Shown: positions 46,932 through 57,687 of the stretch, piece after piece
How positions within the stretch are numbered: the stretch's first letter is position 1
Layout: the number at the start of each line of letters is the position of its first letter
Assembly (NCBI RefSeq): GCF_000764305.2
Contig: NW_025931927.1
Coordinates: 128,122-192,121, forward strand
Length of the DNA: 64,000 bases
Origin: Hyalella azteca
Lineage: Eukaryota > Arthropoda > Malacostraca > Amphipoda > Hyalellidae
Direction: 5' to 3'
Program-made: the position numbers and the translations under genes
The notes under the pieces: model-generated
Databases searched by the model: none
The model's input: only the letters and a program-made list of their open reading frames with translations
Told to the model about the DNA's origin: nothing

Positions 46932-48867
46932 GTAAGTTTATACGCAGTTTGATCCTTTATTCATTGTTAGTTAATAATGAATTCTTTTGCATTATATTTA
47001 TTGATCACATTAATATTATCTACATTATTTGTTCGTAGTATTTTGCACTCGGCACCCATGTTAAACTCTTTATCGGACACTTGTTCATTCGTGACTAATT
47101 GTTTAAGCTCGCAAATTATCTTAATTACTTAAAAAATTATTTCGTGGGCAACTGTAAATGAGTTGCACGCACAAAAATAATCGCTACTTTTTTGCATACA
47201 AATTTTCACGGAAAATAAGGAATGGTCTATGTATTTATTCGGGATCATTTTAATATATGTTTGTGCAAGTTAATAACGCTACAATTAGCGAAGTATACCT
47301 TGCAAATAATCATGTGAATCCTTGATCGCACAACATGAGTTTGGTGAATGTAATAAGAGTAATCAGGAGCACGGCATTGTTTGAACAATCAATCAAACTT
47401 TGAATCTTTGAGGTTGTAATTTTCCAGCATATAACCTAATTTTTTTCATTTATGGGAAATTGCAGCGAATACAAATGCATATAAACGTCGTCATGCACGG
47501 CACAAAAATGTTTAGTGCCTGAGGTCCTGACTTCTCATATGTGCTGAGCGAATGAAATTTAAATTAGAATGTAATAAAATGCATGCGACCAGGTGGCTTT
47601 AAGCTTCAATCGCATGAGGTTTGAAGCTATAATGTACTTGCAAATTCGTACCCATTTCGTAAGTTATCCTGTTAAACTTTGTTACATTAATTTTGTTAAA
47701 AGTTGCTCATTTACTTTTTGTCCCAAAAATCTGCTGAATTTTAATTAGAAAATAAATTTTATTCAATTCACCAGCGCTTCATGCACTAATCGAATTTGTA
47801 TCGCTAAACCAAGAATTACTAGACATCAATGGGTGTAATAATTTTTGTCTTCAATTATTGTATCTGGCGACAAGATGTTGTCTTGTGATTATATCGTATG
47901 AAAATATCCCTTGTATATGATATATAAAACAGATCAATACGTGTAACATACGTTAGAAAACTCGTCGTGATGACGTTAAACTATAATGAACAAAATCGAG
48001 TTCGCTGGGCCAGTGTTTCGTTGAATATTATGTATAACTGTTGTTCAAGTTTCGGGTTACAAAAGCACTTGTTCTTCCCCATTCAAAAATTATACCTAAA
48101 GATCGCATGAGGCAAATTTCCATCCAAAATTAAAATTGTATAGGAAATTTTGTATTTAAAATGTATCGTACTTTTGAAAATACGATGTCGTAAAGTACTG
48201 TGTAATGCACAAAGAAATAGAGCATGCGTGGTGAAGAAAATGCACGTTAAAAATGATTTGAAGAATGTTTTTTTTTCGGAACGCACATCACAACACCACT
48301 CGCCCTCACTGCACATGATCTGCTTCATCACTTAATATACTTTTCTTACCATTTTTTCGAACGTTTCTATTTTACATCTGCATCTGCTGTTATTCTCGAT
48401 TGTCTTCATTTTCTTCATTCCTAAGCTATATGCAGCATGAATATCATTGTCTTCTTCGCTATTTTCTCCTCTTTATCTCTCGTGATGATAGTTGTTGTTT
48501 GGTCATAGCTTACCTCGCATACTGCTTCATTATTAATAAAACCTTGAACTTTCGCCTGCCCAGTACAAAATCTTCGTACTGGGCAAAATTGCTAGCTTTG
48601 TACAAATTTGCAGCACAATAATTTGGGCACACATGTTGGTCAATAAGTGTTGATTAAAACAGTAACCATGAATATTTTGACTGCAATATGATATTATTAA
48701 AAATAAATTCTGAAATTATTTTACATAAATATAATTAGAGTTTCGTAACGATTCCTTTATGCTAATTCCATGTTTTAGCGCCTTTGCTAATATCTTTCTG
48801 TACTAACAAACTTTTTTCATTCTCCCTTTCATATACAATAAAATACATAAAACACATCACACACAAG
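46932..48867. other. Gene A intron
   Basis: AT-rich intron of 1.9 kb with no recognised repeat or gene. Near its end is a consensus branch point TACTAAC (about 48801-48807), a T/C-rich tract, and the first following AG at 48866-48867, which I take as the acceptor. Confidence 0.6.
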
Positions 48868-49701
48868 ACCGAAAAGCTTGAAAATGCCAATCAAACGTGG
48901 AGGAATCCAAGCTGCGCTCTAGCTCCTTCAAAATTCCAGCCAAGTCTCTCATGCTCAAAAATTCCTTTCCCGAAAAGCTCACAACTTCAATCAAATTCTC
49001 CATCCAACGGTTTTCATTTCTCAAATGCATTACTCAATTCGAATTTTACGCCTTCTGCAAGCCAAAATCTCCCCACAATCCTTTCAAGACTAGGATCCGT
49101 CACAAACCAGGACGAAACTCAGCTTGTTCAAGCACGACCTCTTTGCAAATCCGACGTCGATTCATCATCCAGATCTACGGGGACTTTGGATCGCAGCGTT
49201 AAGTGGGTTTTCTCATCCACCGTCGATGAAAGCCATTCTTCTGTTACAAGCGACAATGTAATTTCATCGGGTTACTCCAAGGACCAACTGCAGTTCGCTG
49301 GCCAGACGTGCAGAACCAGAAGAAGGAATCTAAATTTCGGGCATCTCGAGTACGTTAAGCGACATCAAACTGATCGCGCAGCAGGCGGCTTGATGAATTC
49401 CTTCTCAGCCGTGTCTTGTACGGACATACATTCTTCGGGTAACGCAGGCGAAGGCAGTTCAGAACTCCCATTTAGCCAAAGTGACAAAGACTACCAAATT
49501 ATCGGATCGTCTGGTACGTCTGGTTGCGTAGTACTAGTGCGTAAAGGAGGCTCGCTACCAAGACTTCCATCGTCATGTGATGGAATTTTCGTCAAGGAGA
49601 CGGAATCTTACTCAGCAATTGCTAAGTTCCTGAGGCGTCAAAAGAACAAGCAAAAACTTGGGGCAGTATCGCAAAGATGTGAACAGAAGAAAACTCCGCG
49701 G
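48868..49701 (+). CDS. Gene A exon, large Ser-rich segment (278 codons)
   Basis: The start is the first AG after a perfect TACTAAC branch site and fits phase 0 from the previous exon. The end uses donor 'ccgcgg|gtatgg' (phase 0). The peptide begins TEKLENANQTW and is rich in Ser, Asn and Gln, with basic patches (CRTRRRNLNFGHLEYVKRH; KFLRRQKNKQK). No known domain is visible. If the donor is skipped, translation stops after four codons at 49714-49716, giving a possible short isoform. An acceptor at 48778 is ruled out by phase. Confidence 0.65.
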
Positions 49702-50147
49702 GTATGGCTCTGTTGATCTTAAATTAATAGCTCTCTGCTCTTGAGCTTTACGAAATATTTAAATTTAAGAAAATAACTTTAGTTCAACCGAATTCACGTT
49801 GACTATCACCACCTGTATCCCACATTACATAGGAGTACGGACAGTTAAAATGGCCCAATTTAATGATGAATTTATGGATTTAGAATGAAGCATCTAGTGG
49901 GAAATATAACAAATCACTCAGTTCAATATTAGTGCTTGATTTAAACTTGTGTATGGAATGATACTGTATGTTTGAACTACAATTACTTTGGTGCTAATGT
50001 CTCGGTCAATAGTCAAATAGTTTGACTATAAAACGAACAAAATTTCGTTTTTTTGCTGTTAACCCTAGTCATATTTTTTCGATAGAAATATCTTTATCGG
50101 TTATAAATTCTGTTACGCATGGTGATCTGAACTTTTCTTATTGCCAG

Positions 50148-50411
50148 CCGCAGCAACCACTGCCCCCTCACGCCATCGGTGCAACTGGGGGTTTACACAA
50201 CGGCTCTGGTAGTACTTCTGGACTTGGAGGTTCTTCTGGCCCTGGAGGTTCTTCTGGACTTGGAGGCTCTTCTGGACTTAAAGGCCCTGGACCTCTGCCT
50301 CTCCAAGGCGGACCTCCCGAAACATCGTCTAGACCTTCCACTCAGGGCGGCGACGACCGAGACGTTCTACTTCCAGGCCAGGACCTCAACATGGTTGGTG
50401 TGCAGGATATG
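50148..50411 (+). CDS. Gene A exon, Gly-Ser repeat segment
   Basis: Acceptor 'tcttattgccag' and donor 'gatatg|gtatga' bound 264 bp, phase 0 to 0. It begins PQQPLPPHAIGATGG and then has an 18-bp-periodic run of GLGGSSG/GPGGSSG repeats that encode a flexible linker. The exon ends with GGDDRDVLLPGQDLNMVGV. The in-frame sequence after the donor ends quickly in a stop, supporting the donor. Confidence 0.75.
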
Positions 50412-51007
50412 GTATGAAAAGAATAGAAGTGTCGGCACTGAAGAAATAAGCCCATTGCCTGTTGCCGATTCTTGAATTTTTCGTGACTTGATTCACAAGG
50501 GATCCGGCCTTTGGAAACCGATCTTTCCAAAACTGACGATTGATTGAGATAGCTGCTGGACTTATTGCCTGGTGGATATGTAGCCCGTACGGGATCAGTT
50601 ATTTTCAATAAGTAGAATATTTCTTTATTCCGATCATGATCATTTGTCTATTTTTCCTCTTTTATGATTCCACAGATAAAACGAGTCAAAATCTTGTGTG
50701 GCAATGCTGTTTGGGAATTTGAAATGTATATAACATATTTAAAATAATTTATGAACAAACTCTATGTCAACATAGCTTGTTGCATTTTTTTCTTGACTTT
50801 ATGCTGGATAAGTAAATTCATCATATTTTATTTGGAAACGTTTTCACTTAATAAATATTAAATGAATGCGAGAAATTATTTTCGTTTAAATTCTTAAAGA
50901 ATTTTATGTATTAAGTACAAAGCATCGTTATTTTTAAAACTCACTCGCTATTAAGAATTGCGTTAGACTATAAATCAATACTTACAATTATCATCCTCAA
51001 TTTTCAG

Positions 51008-51382
51008 CCTTCTGCGAGACCAAGTAACTCCACCATCCCACCGGAGGGAACTCTCGCGGGACTTCTTCCTACTCAGCACTATCATCCCCTGCAGCCTGAT
51101 CCTCACCATTACAACCCCCAGCCGTACAAATCACACCAAAATATTCACTCCGTTCAAAAGAACTCTACTGATCATCCATATCTTCACATACCTACAAATT
51201 CTGCAGACTCTCCCTACATTCATGTCCCTAAGAATTCTGCTGATTCTGGGCCTGGCCACCTATCTTCTGCTGCAGCCAATGGGAACCTCGGCATTCCCAT
51301 TAATGGAGATCTGAATGAATTCCAACCTCATGGCGGCATCTCAAGGGAGACTTGGGCCCGAGCCTCGCAAGGCCTGAGAATG
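51008..51382 (+). CDS. Gene A exon, His/Pro/Asn-rich segment
   Basis: Acceptor 'cctcaattttcag' and donor 'agaatg|gtttgt' bound 375 bp (125 codons), open only in the phase-0 frame expected from its neighbours. It begins PSARPSNSTIPPEGTL. It contains a short internal duplication (PTNSADSPYIHV and PKNSADSG) and ends GGISRETWARASQGLRM, a more conserved-looking helical segment. Confidence 0.75.
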
Positions 51383-51550
51383 GTTTGTAATTGATAATTT
51401 CAGGCATTTAATATTTTAAGAAAATTATAATCTTGCAACACAGTCATTGATAAAGTATTTCAGGGAGCATTTTTTACAATGTTTTCATATGCTGATTTAC
51501 ATATTACCCGTAGCTGACTGAGAAATCATGCATGCTTGGTTTACTTTCAG

Positions 51551-52643
51551 AGAGATCCTCACGCTGTAAGTGAACACCCACGAAATGGCCATATCCCAAA
51601 TGGTGTCCTTCCAAACGGGGTGTTAAAAGATGGTGAATTTCACCCTGTCCCTCCACCTAAGCCCACTCATAATGGCCACGTTAATGGCCATTGGGGTCAC
51701 CTCAATCACGGATACCAGCACACATCTGATGGAGGAGTAATAGGTGCCACAAATAACGGATTTCGAGGAGAAGAAATGAACAAGCATCATTTTGTTAACG
51801 GATACCATCAGACCTCTAATCACCAGGAGAATCACAGTAATGGGGAAACAATCCATTTACATAACGGGTCTAAAACGGACACACGACTTCAGCCTGAAGA
51901 ATGCGTTCGAGGCACCCAAAGTAATTTTAATGGTTATGTTCAGCCGATCAATGGACATTCCCCCCAATCGACGACCTCTGCTCCGGCCGATGAGATCAAC
52001 ACTGCCAACGAAAGGCAGGAGGAGCAACGAAAAGATGATCGTTGGGGTTCCTTGAAAAAGGGCTTGAAGTATACCAACTTGAAAGGCATAATTGCTAGCA
52101 AATTTAGCGGAAGACATGAATCAAAAGAAGACCATAGGAATGCAATGATTGCATCCTCTCAAAGTGCGGAAGCCCAAAAAGTGCACTCTTTGGACGAATC
52201 GCTTAACAAACGCGAAAAAAATACCAACTTGATGTTTCAATCCAGGCTGAACCAAACGTCAAATTTCCCAGGTACTGGAAATTGTAATAGAAACGCCGAT
52301 ATTGAAGAAGTGGTACAAGCAAATCATGCCCCACAGAACACAGCCCCGAACGGCTTTCATTATGGAGCTCCACTACGAAGTTCTGTTGTTCACTTCGACC
52401 TGCCGAAGTCTAATGAACGCTTGGGAAACGAATTCGAGACAAACGGCAATCAAATGCCAAAAAGGTCTGGTTCGTATCATCAGCTGAACCAACAGCCGAT
52501 CCAGCAGCCTCTAGTCCAATCTCAACAGCAACTGTTGCGCCAACAAAACAGATTTTATTCCTCTGAAATGAACGATGTTTTGCCCTCGGATCGCACGTAT
52601 GGATCAAACGGCCGAACAGCTAGTATTGGAATGCTCTCAACAG
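51551..52643 (+). CDS. Gene A exon, largest; NG-rich with a second PVPPPKP
   Basis: Acceptor 'ggtttactttcag' and donor 'caacag|gtgatt' bound 1093 bp, phase 0 to 1. The peptide begins RDPHAVSEHPRNGH, carries PVPPPKP near residue 35, many Asn-Gly-His motifs, and a compact basic segment RWGSLKKGLKYTNLKGIIAS that looks folded or membrane/partner-binding. A Gln-rich stretch follows. Without splicing, the frame continues to a stop at 52694-52696. Shadow frames on both strands are ignored. Confidence 0.8.
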
Positions 52644-52780
52644 GTGATTATTTCATCAGTGCATCCAACAGTTTTGCCGCAAAATTCAAGAATTGAATTA
52701 ATTTTTTAAAGTTAGATGAAAAATTCTTATCTGTATTTTAATTTTTACTTAAGCGTATCTTAATTAAATAATTCCGGCAG

Positions 52781-52924
52781 CGGGTGCAGAGGGCACTAGC
52801 AGCACAGACTCCGGCAGAGGCACGGCAGGCAGCGGCGCTGGTGTAGTAACAGATCGCCGGAGTGGCCACAACACCAGCGTCGACTCCGGCGCCTCGTCTA
52901 ATAGACCGAACGGCCATTCTTCCG
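52781..52924 (+). CDS. Gene A exon, Gly/Ser-rich STDSGRGTAG segment
   Basis: Acceptor 'aattccggcag' and donor 'tccg|gtgggt' bound 144 bp, phase 1 to 1. The peptide AGAEGTSSTDSGRGTAG with a later TSVDSGASS repeat is Ser/Thr-rich and likely a phosphorylation-prone linker. Local GC content is much higher than the introns, consistent with coding sequence. Confidence 0.75.
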
Positions 52925-53760
52925 GTGGGTGATGGTCTGACTCCTGAAACTCCCAAAAGAAATGAAATTATCAGAGTAGATCGAGTCCAGATGGAGGGCT
53001 ATTTATTTATGATATACCCTTAGTTGATGCGCACGTTGTGGCAATCAATGCTTTATTCTAACAAATAACTTGTTGGTCTAGTGTTTTGAATTAAGCGTAG
53101 CTGACATCCAAAAAGTCAAAACCATAGATAATACACCAATATTTAACAATAAAATATTTAAAAAGTTTAAGAAATTCACTCGGTAGTGGACATACGAGGA
53201 TATTGGCTCTGACCAAGAACTGTCATACTGGCTAGTGCGTAGAGAATGATAACAGACTGAAGCTAGAACATGTAAGTATTAGTCGTTATCTTTGTATGAT
53301 GTTTATTTCACCAACCAAATATTAGTTCTCTTTTTTGCAACATTAGGAAACTGTCCGTCAGTTCCAAAGACGGCAGGAAAGTGCGTGAGTTCCGTTGATG
53401 GGCGCGTTGAAGTCTTCATTACGCATTATATTGTACTATATTCGCAGCTAAACTGCAGTTTAAACTGCAATATATGAAAATTTCAACACATAAAAAGGTT
53501 TTTCAAGTAACTCAACTTATTTCATTTATTCATCCCTGGAACATCAGAATAAAATGAGTAAAATTTTCAGTAGCCCCTCGCTTGCAAGAGGGATGTCGTT
53601 TTTAGAATCGGAATTTTTTTAGGATCGTATTATTGTACGATCGCACATTTTTTTATGACCTAGGACACGATCATACATTATTTCGTATGACCTGAGACAC
53701 GGTCATACACATTTTTGTATGAAATAAGACATGACAATGATGCCCGTTCATATTCAGCAG
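52925..53760. other. Gene A intron
   Basis: AT-rich intron of 836 bp. Near 53640-53720 a 'gtatgacctgagacacggtc'-like direct repeat (catttttttatgacctagga and variants) precedes the acceptor. A possible 38-nt cassette exon at 53347-53384 breaks the frame and is rejected. Confidence 0.6.
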
Positions 53761-54106
53761 GAAACGACTCGGAGTGGGTGGACATAACCGAATCCGACGT
53801 CAACAAATCCCACGCAAAAAATGGATTTCCTCCCCAAGCTCGAGGTCCCCAACAGAGATTCCCCATCGCCATGGCTCCCCGAAAAAGTCCCTCAGGCAAC
53901 GGACCGTCCAACGCCCCGGTCATGGGGACAGCTAACCTTGGGGCGCTCAGGAACTCTGGCCACAACGCCAGCAGGAAAAGCCTCGTGAGGCGTGAGTCCT
54001 TAGCAGCCACGCCTCCCCTGCCTCCCCTCTCTCCTGAGGCGTCCCCAAGGGCTTCTCTCCACGCCTCACCTTCACGGGCTGAGGGCAACCAGCGGAGATC
54101 TTTCAG
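53761..54106 (+). CDS. Gene A exon, basic Ser/Pro-rich segment
   Basis: Acceptor 'catattcagcag' and donor 'tttcag|gtgagg' bound 346 bp, phase 1 to 2. It starts GNDSEWVDITESDVNKSHAK, an acidic then polar motif that looks conserved. It continues with basic segments (SRKSLVRRESLAATPPLPP) offering kinase-consensus serines and an SH3-type TPPLPPLSP run. An M1 element starts 31 bp after the donor. Confidence 0.8.
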
Positions 54107-54137
54107 GTGAGGCTCTCGCTATAATACAGGAGATGGA

Positions 54138-54349
54138 CACTCAAATAAATGAGGGGGGCGTTGTCCAAATAGTGTTTGGGTCATCCTGATGACCCAGGAC
54201 TAGGACACCCAAAAGATGCCCTTATGTGGGTCATACTGACCCAGTTTTACCCGCAAAAGGGAACATCAGTGCTACGTCCGCTTTCTGCTTCAGCTGTGGG
54301 AAAGAAAGTGTCATCGATTGGACAATATGACTCGTGCATTTCTCTCAGG
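54138..54349. mobile_element. M1 element, with internal duplication
   Basis: 'cactcaaataaatgag', two copies of the central palindrome ('gggtcatcctgatgaccca' and 'tgggtcatactgaccca'), 'catcagtgctacgtccg', and 'gcatttctctcagg'. It lies 31 bp downstream of the exon ending at 54106. Confidence 0.7.
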
Positions 54350-54451
54350 ATGCTATCAAAACTTGCTTAAGTTTATTAGAAGTTGTTTTGTTTTTAAATG
54401 GAGTTCTTTAAAAATAGCTGCGTTACTGACAGAAAATATTTTTGTTGACAG

Positions 54452-54526
54452 TTCTTCAGTTCTTAATCAGCCTGACCTCCTCGAGGCGGCTGACAGACTC
54501 CGTAACGGCCTTCCAGTTGACCTCAG
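54452..54526 (+). CDS. Gene A exon, NQPDLLEAADRLRNG segment
   Basis: Acceptor 'tttgttgacag' and donor 'cctcag|gtggga' bound 75 bp, phase 2 to 2. It reads SSSVLNQPDLLEAADRLRNG and ends PVDLR. It looks like a short amphipathic helix. Its final bases and the donor are copied at least twice more downstream in a 49-bp minisatellite. Confidence 0.75.
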
Positions 54527-54728
54527 GTGGGAAATGATGGATATTCCAGGAAATGATAAGTCCAGTTGACCTCAGGTGGGAAATGATGGATATTCCAGGA
54601 AATGATAAGTCCAGTTGACCTCAGGTGGGAAATGATAAACATTTCAGGAAATGATAAGTCCAGTTATCCAAAGTTGGGAAATGATGGCTATTCTAGGAAA
54701 AGAAAAGTCCAGTTCCCCGAAGTTGGAA
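54515..54728 (+). repeat. 49-bp minisatellite that copies a splice donor
   Basis: The unit 'ccagttgacctcaggtggga' plus 'aatgatggatattccaggaaatgataagt' repeats about four times. Donor GT positions are 54527, 54576 and 54625, exactly 49 bp apart; later units lose the donor. It ends at a single N (54729). Using the second or third donor would shift the frame and reach a stop. Confidence 0.85.
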
Positions 54729-54729
54729 N
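54729..54729. other. Undetermined base N between two tandem arrays
   Basis: The only N seen in the window. It separates the 49-bp array from the 43-bp array, so it probably marks a gap of unknown length. Confidence 0.9.
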
Positions 54730-54848
54730 CAGCTTCATGGTGAGACGAGGTGAGACGAGCTTGGTAGGATAACAGCTTCATGGTGAGACGAGGTGAGACG
54801 AGCTTGGTAGGATAACAGCTTAATAGTGAGACGAGGTGAGACCAGGCT
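54730..54848. repeat. About 52-bp minisatellite (cagcttcatggtgagacgag-type)
   Basis: Two and a half copies start right at the N. Each unit contains two 'ggtgagacga' blocks, which are themselves donor-like (GGTGAG). Confidence 0.85.
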
Positions 54849-55458
54849 TTATATGATAGATCTAATCGATATTTGAGCTCATGGAGATCTAGTGACGAAA
54901 GGAACGAAATTTGTAAGATTTTGGACCTTCTTGCATGAAATAATGTTAAAATTTTATATATTCGAATCTTTGAGCCGTATACTCAGTGTGTATATATAGA
55001 ATATATAGATTGAGGAGGAGAATCTAGCGCTCTTTATTGAAATTTTGATCAAATGCTCATTTCAAGTAAAAGAATTTCAAGCCTGAACTTCAATTCAATT
55101 TTAAATCAAAAGGTTCGGATGGTCTAATAAGAACACAACTGTTTTCTATTAACTTGATGACATTGTAAGTCCAATGAAAGAAGTTATTAATTACAAATCT
55201 ATTCGCACTTACTCTCTGGGAATAACCCGAAGATATTTAATTATTGAAAAAACAAACTCTGGACTATTTGTTTTGCACATAATATTGAAGGTTGTATAAT
55301 ATTTGTATTACTGCACGAGTATTGGAGAATACAATGAATACAATTAATAAATATACTATAAAATATTAAACTCTTGGCCGTTTTCTAATGAATAATATTT
55401 CTGTTATTGCACGAGTATTGGAGAATACTCTGCAGACATTTATTGGATAGATATAATA

Positions 55459-55601
55459 TTTATTGGCCTTTTTTTAATTAAATTGAATGTTAAAGTTAGA
55501 TAAATATAATAATTCTGGGCCGTTTTTTAATTAAATTGAATGTTGAAGTTAGATAAATATAATAATCCTGGGCCGTTATTTAATTCAACAAAACGTTGAA
55601 G
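55459..55601 (+). repeat. 53-bp tandem units ending at an exon acceptor
   Basis: Three units with 'ctgggccgttttttaattaa' followed by 'attgaatgttgaag' have exact 53-bp spacing of the GGCC core (55465, 55518, 55571). The third unit ends in the 'aacgttgaag' acceptor of the exon at 55602; the earlier units end in the decoys 'gttaaag' and 'gttgaag'. Confidence 0.75.
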
Positions 55602-55787
55602 GTGTTGAAGTTGCTGGGAGGTAATGGTGGTCGTAAACTGAAGTCGTCGCGTCGTAGGCTGCACGGCTCCATGTCCTCCCTGCCATCGTCCATCGTGTCC
55701 GCCACGAGGCTCAAGGATAAGCGCAGGAGCGCTGCTGGCCTCCTGGAGGACAGGCTCAAGCGAGGCCCTGCACGTGATGGTGGCAAG
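55602..55787 (+). CDS. Gene A exon, basic segment before the coiled coil
   Basis: Donor 'ggcaag|gtcaga' (phase 0 out) is clear. The best acceptor by context is 'gttgaag' at 55601 (phase 0 in), giving 62 residues rich in Lys/Arg, with KLKSSRRRLHGSMSSLPSS and ATRLKDKRRSAAGLLEDRLK. The previous exon ends in phase 2, so either a short exon between them is missing (perhaps in the gap at 54729) or the weaker acceptor at 55657 (phase 2) is used. The start of this exon is therefore uncertain. Confidence 0.65.
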
Positions 55788-56653
55788 GTCAGACTTGGCC
55801 GCTTGATAAAATAATGGGTGGGTCACACTGACCCACCTTTTATATGACTCATTGAGTCATATTGACCCAAATTGTAATGAAATTTGAAGGCATGTTAGGT
55901 AGGCATTTTCCATGTCATAATTGCTCTGAAATTTGCATGCAAGGTCGTGCATGGCCGCGAAAACTGCACTGAAATGTGAAATTAGACTAATAAAAATACT
56001 ACTTAAGTAGCCGCAACACTTATGTCGCCACAACACTTATGTCGCCGGCCTTCAAGAAAAAGCGTTTTTCTAAACATACCGAACCATATCTCGCGAGATT
56101 TAATCAGCTTCGTAGTTATTATGTTATAAGAGAGCACCATAAATCGACAAGTATTATACGGTTTTACGTATACTTATTTTTCAGTGAGGGAGCAGCTAAC
56201 TAGGGAATCTTATCTTCTGATTATGCATTCCGGAAAATGGTATCCAAAATGTCATATACTTCTGTTGAAAGTCTTAGATTTGATGCAAATAAAATAGATT
56301 CGAAAACAAAACACTAAATTAATATGTTAATTTGAATGAACTAGTTACTTAAATTTAAGCCTTCGAAGGCAATTAAATCCTGCTTAAATGTGACGAAGAA
56401 TACTTTCTTTCTTAGTTTATGACTAAGACAGTCACGAAGAAATACAAATTATTAAATAAAGCTCATATTATTATTAAGAATCCGATAAAAAATACTTTTA
56501 TTATTTCTAATGACTCAAATAATCATGCATCAATGTAAATTATCAAGCAAAAATTTTATTTACATTTGTCTGTGTTATTACACACTCAGATAATCATGCA
56601 TCAATAAAAATTATTAATTAAGAATAATATTTAATTAGTCTATATTATTGCAG
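55788..56653. other. Gene A intron
   Basis: AT-rich. At 55815-55872 there are two copies of the M1 central motif ('tgggtcacactgaccca' and 'gagtcatattgacccaa'), probably an M1 remnant. Nothing else is recognised. Confidence 0.55.
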
Positions 56654-56758
56654 GGTATCCAGCGGCGCTTCCAGCGTCTCGAGAGCCACGTCGTGACGCT
56701 CGCACGCAGCGTCGCGCACCTCAGCGCAGAAATGCGCTCACAGAACGCTATATTCCAG
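56654..56758 (+). CDS. Gene A exon, coiled-coil segment
   Basis: Acceptor 'tattattgcag' and donor 'ttccag|gtgagc' bound 105 bp, phase 0 to 0. It reads GIQRRFQRLESHVVTLARS then VAHLSAEMRSQNAIFQ. Hydrophobic residues at heptad spacing and no proline indicate a coiled coil that continues into the next exon (EMESIRNDITALR). A role in self-association is inference. High local GC content and strong splice sites make this exon secure. Confidence 0.85.
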
Positions 56759-57274
56759 GTGAGCGGGATAATTATTAATTACTTATTGGTATTTATTTAT
56801 AATTAAATTATTAATTATGCGAAATAATAATTCATGGTAACTAGGACGGTCAGAATAATTCACGGTGAGTCGGAGGGATCACTAACGATCACTGCAATCA
56901 ACGATCTCTGCAATTCAGTGTATTGAAGTAAGTGTCAGTATACTGAAGTAGGTTTAGATGATCATTTGAGAGAAAAGGAGGGAATAATCTATAGTGCAGT
57001 ATAAAATTATTGTATAGTATATTAAAGTATAGTTGCAATCACTTCACAATATAGGCCCGGGTATAATGGCGTGAAGTAGTTGATATAGTTTTAGCTACAG
57101 GAGTAAAGGCAAGGTGATACTGAAATTAATTTATTTAAAGGAATTAGAATTCGTAACATTAAAACGTATCGTAAGAAAAAACCTACGAAAAGCAAATTAT
57201 TAAATTTCTTATTTGATTTGTAACTAAACTGATATATATCCCAATACCGCCTCAATGATACTTTTTCAATCTTT

Positions 57275-57490
57275 ATGCATGATATTCATGAAATGATTCA
57301 CGCAATTAATCATTATGTCCGGGAGATGGAAAGTATCCGGAATGACATCACAGCGTCCTGCATTTTTCTAAATTGTATCATTGATCATTGCTCTAATCAA
57401 TACGTATGATATTCATGAAATAATCAATTAAATTAAACATTCATGTCCAGGAAATGGAGAGCATCCGGAATGACATCACCGCGCTCCGCA
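57275..57490 (+). repeat. 128-bp tandem duplication across an intron-exon boundary
   Basis: 'tatgatattcatgaaat...catgtcc.ggaaatggagagcatccggaatgacatcac' occurs twice. The upstream copy has GAGATGGAAAGTATCCGGAATGACATCAC starting at 57323; the functional exon starts at 57451, 128 bp later. In the upstream copy the acceptor AG is GG (CCGG in place of CCAG), which should disable splicing. Confidence 0.8.
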
Positions 57491-57687
57491 CTTCAGGCAT
57501 TCCGCAGAACCACATCGCCACGAACCCTGTCCGCAACGGCGCCATCCACAACAGCAAGAACAACTGGGATATTTTCAAGACCGGCGGCCCTGGTCTTAAT
57601 AATCCTAATAGAGTTAAGAAACTCACGCAATTCTTCGGAGACGAGCCTCCGCTTGTCAGACTTTTCCTCAGAAAACTTGGCTATGAG
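57451..57687 (+). CDS. Gene A exon, end of coiled coil and first part of SAM domain
   Basis: Acceptor 'cattcatgtccag' and donor 'tatgag|gtgaga' bound 237 bp, phase 0 to 0. It begins EMESIRNDITALRTSG, finishing the coiled coil, then a polar linker, then KKLTQFFGDEPPLVRLFLRK and LGYE. PLVRLFLRKLGYE is helix 1 of a SAM domain. The splice inside the domain right after LGYE is consistent with the next exon starting KYAPVF. Confidence 0.85.

Noticed and set aside
48779..48867. Earlier acceptor at 48778 for the large Ser-rich exon
   Set aside because: It requires phase 1 but the upstream exon ends in phase 0. The phase-0 reading from 48779 meets a stop within four codons.
53347..53384. 38-nt cassette exon between AG at 53346 and GTGAGT at 53385
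   Set aside because: Good-looking sites, but 38 nt would shift the frame and the following exon would hit a stop after about eight codons.
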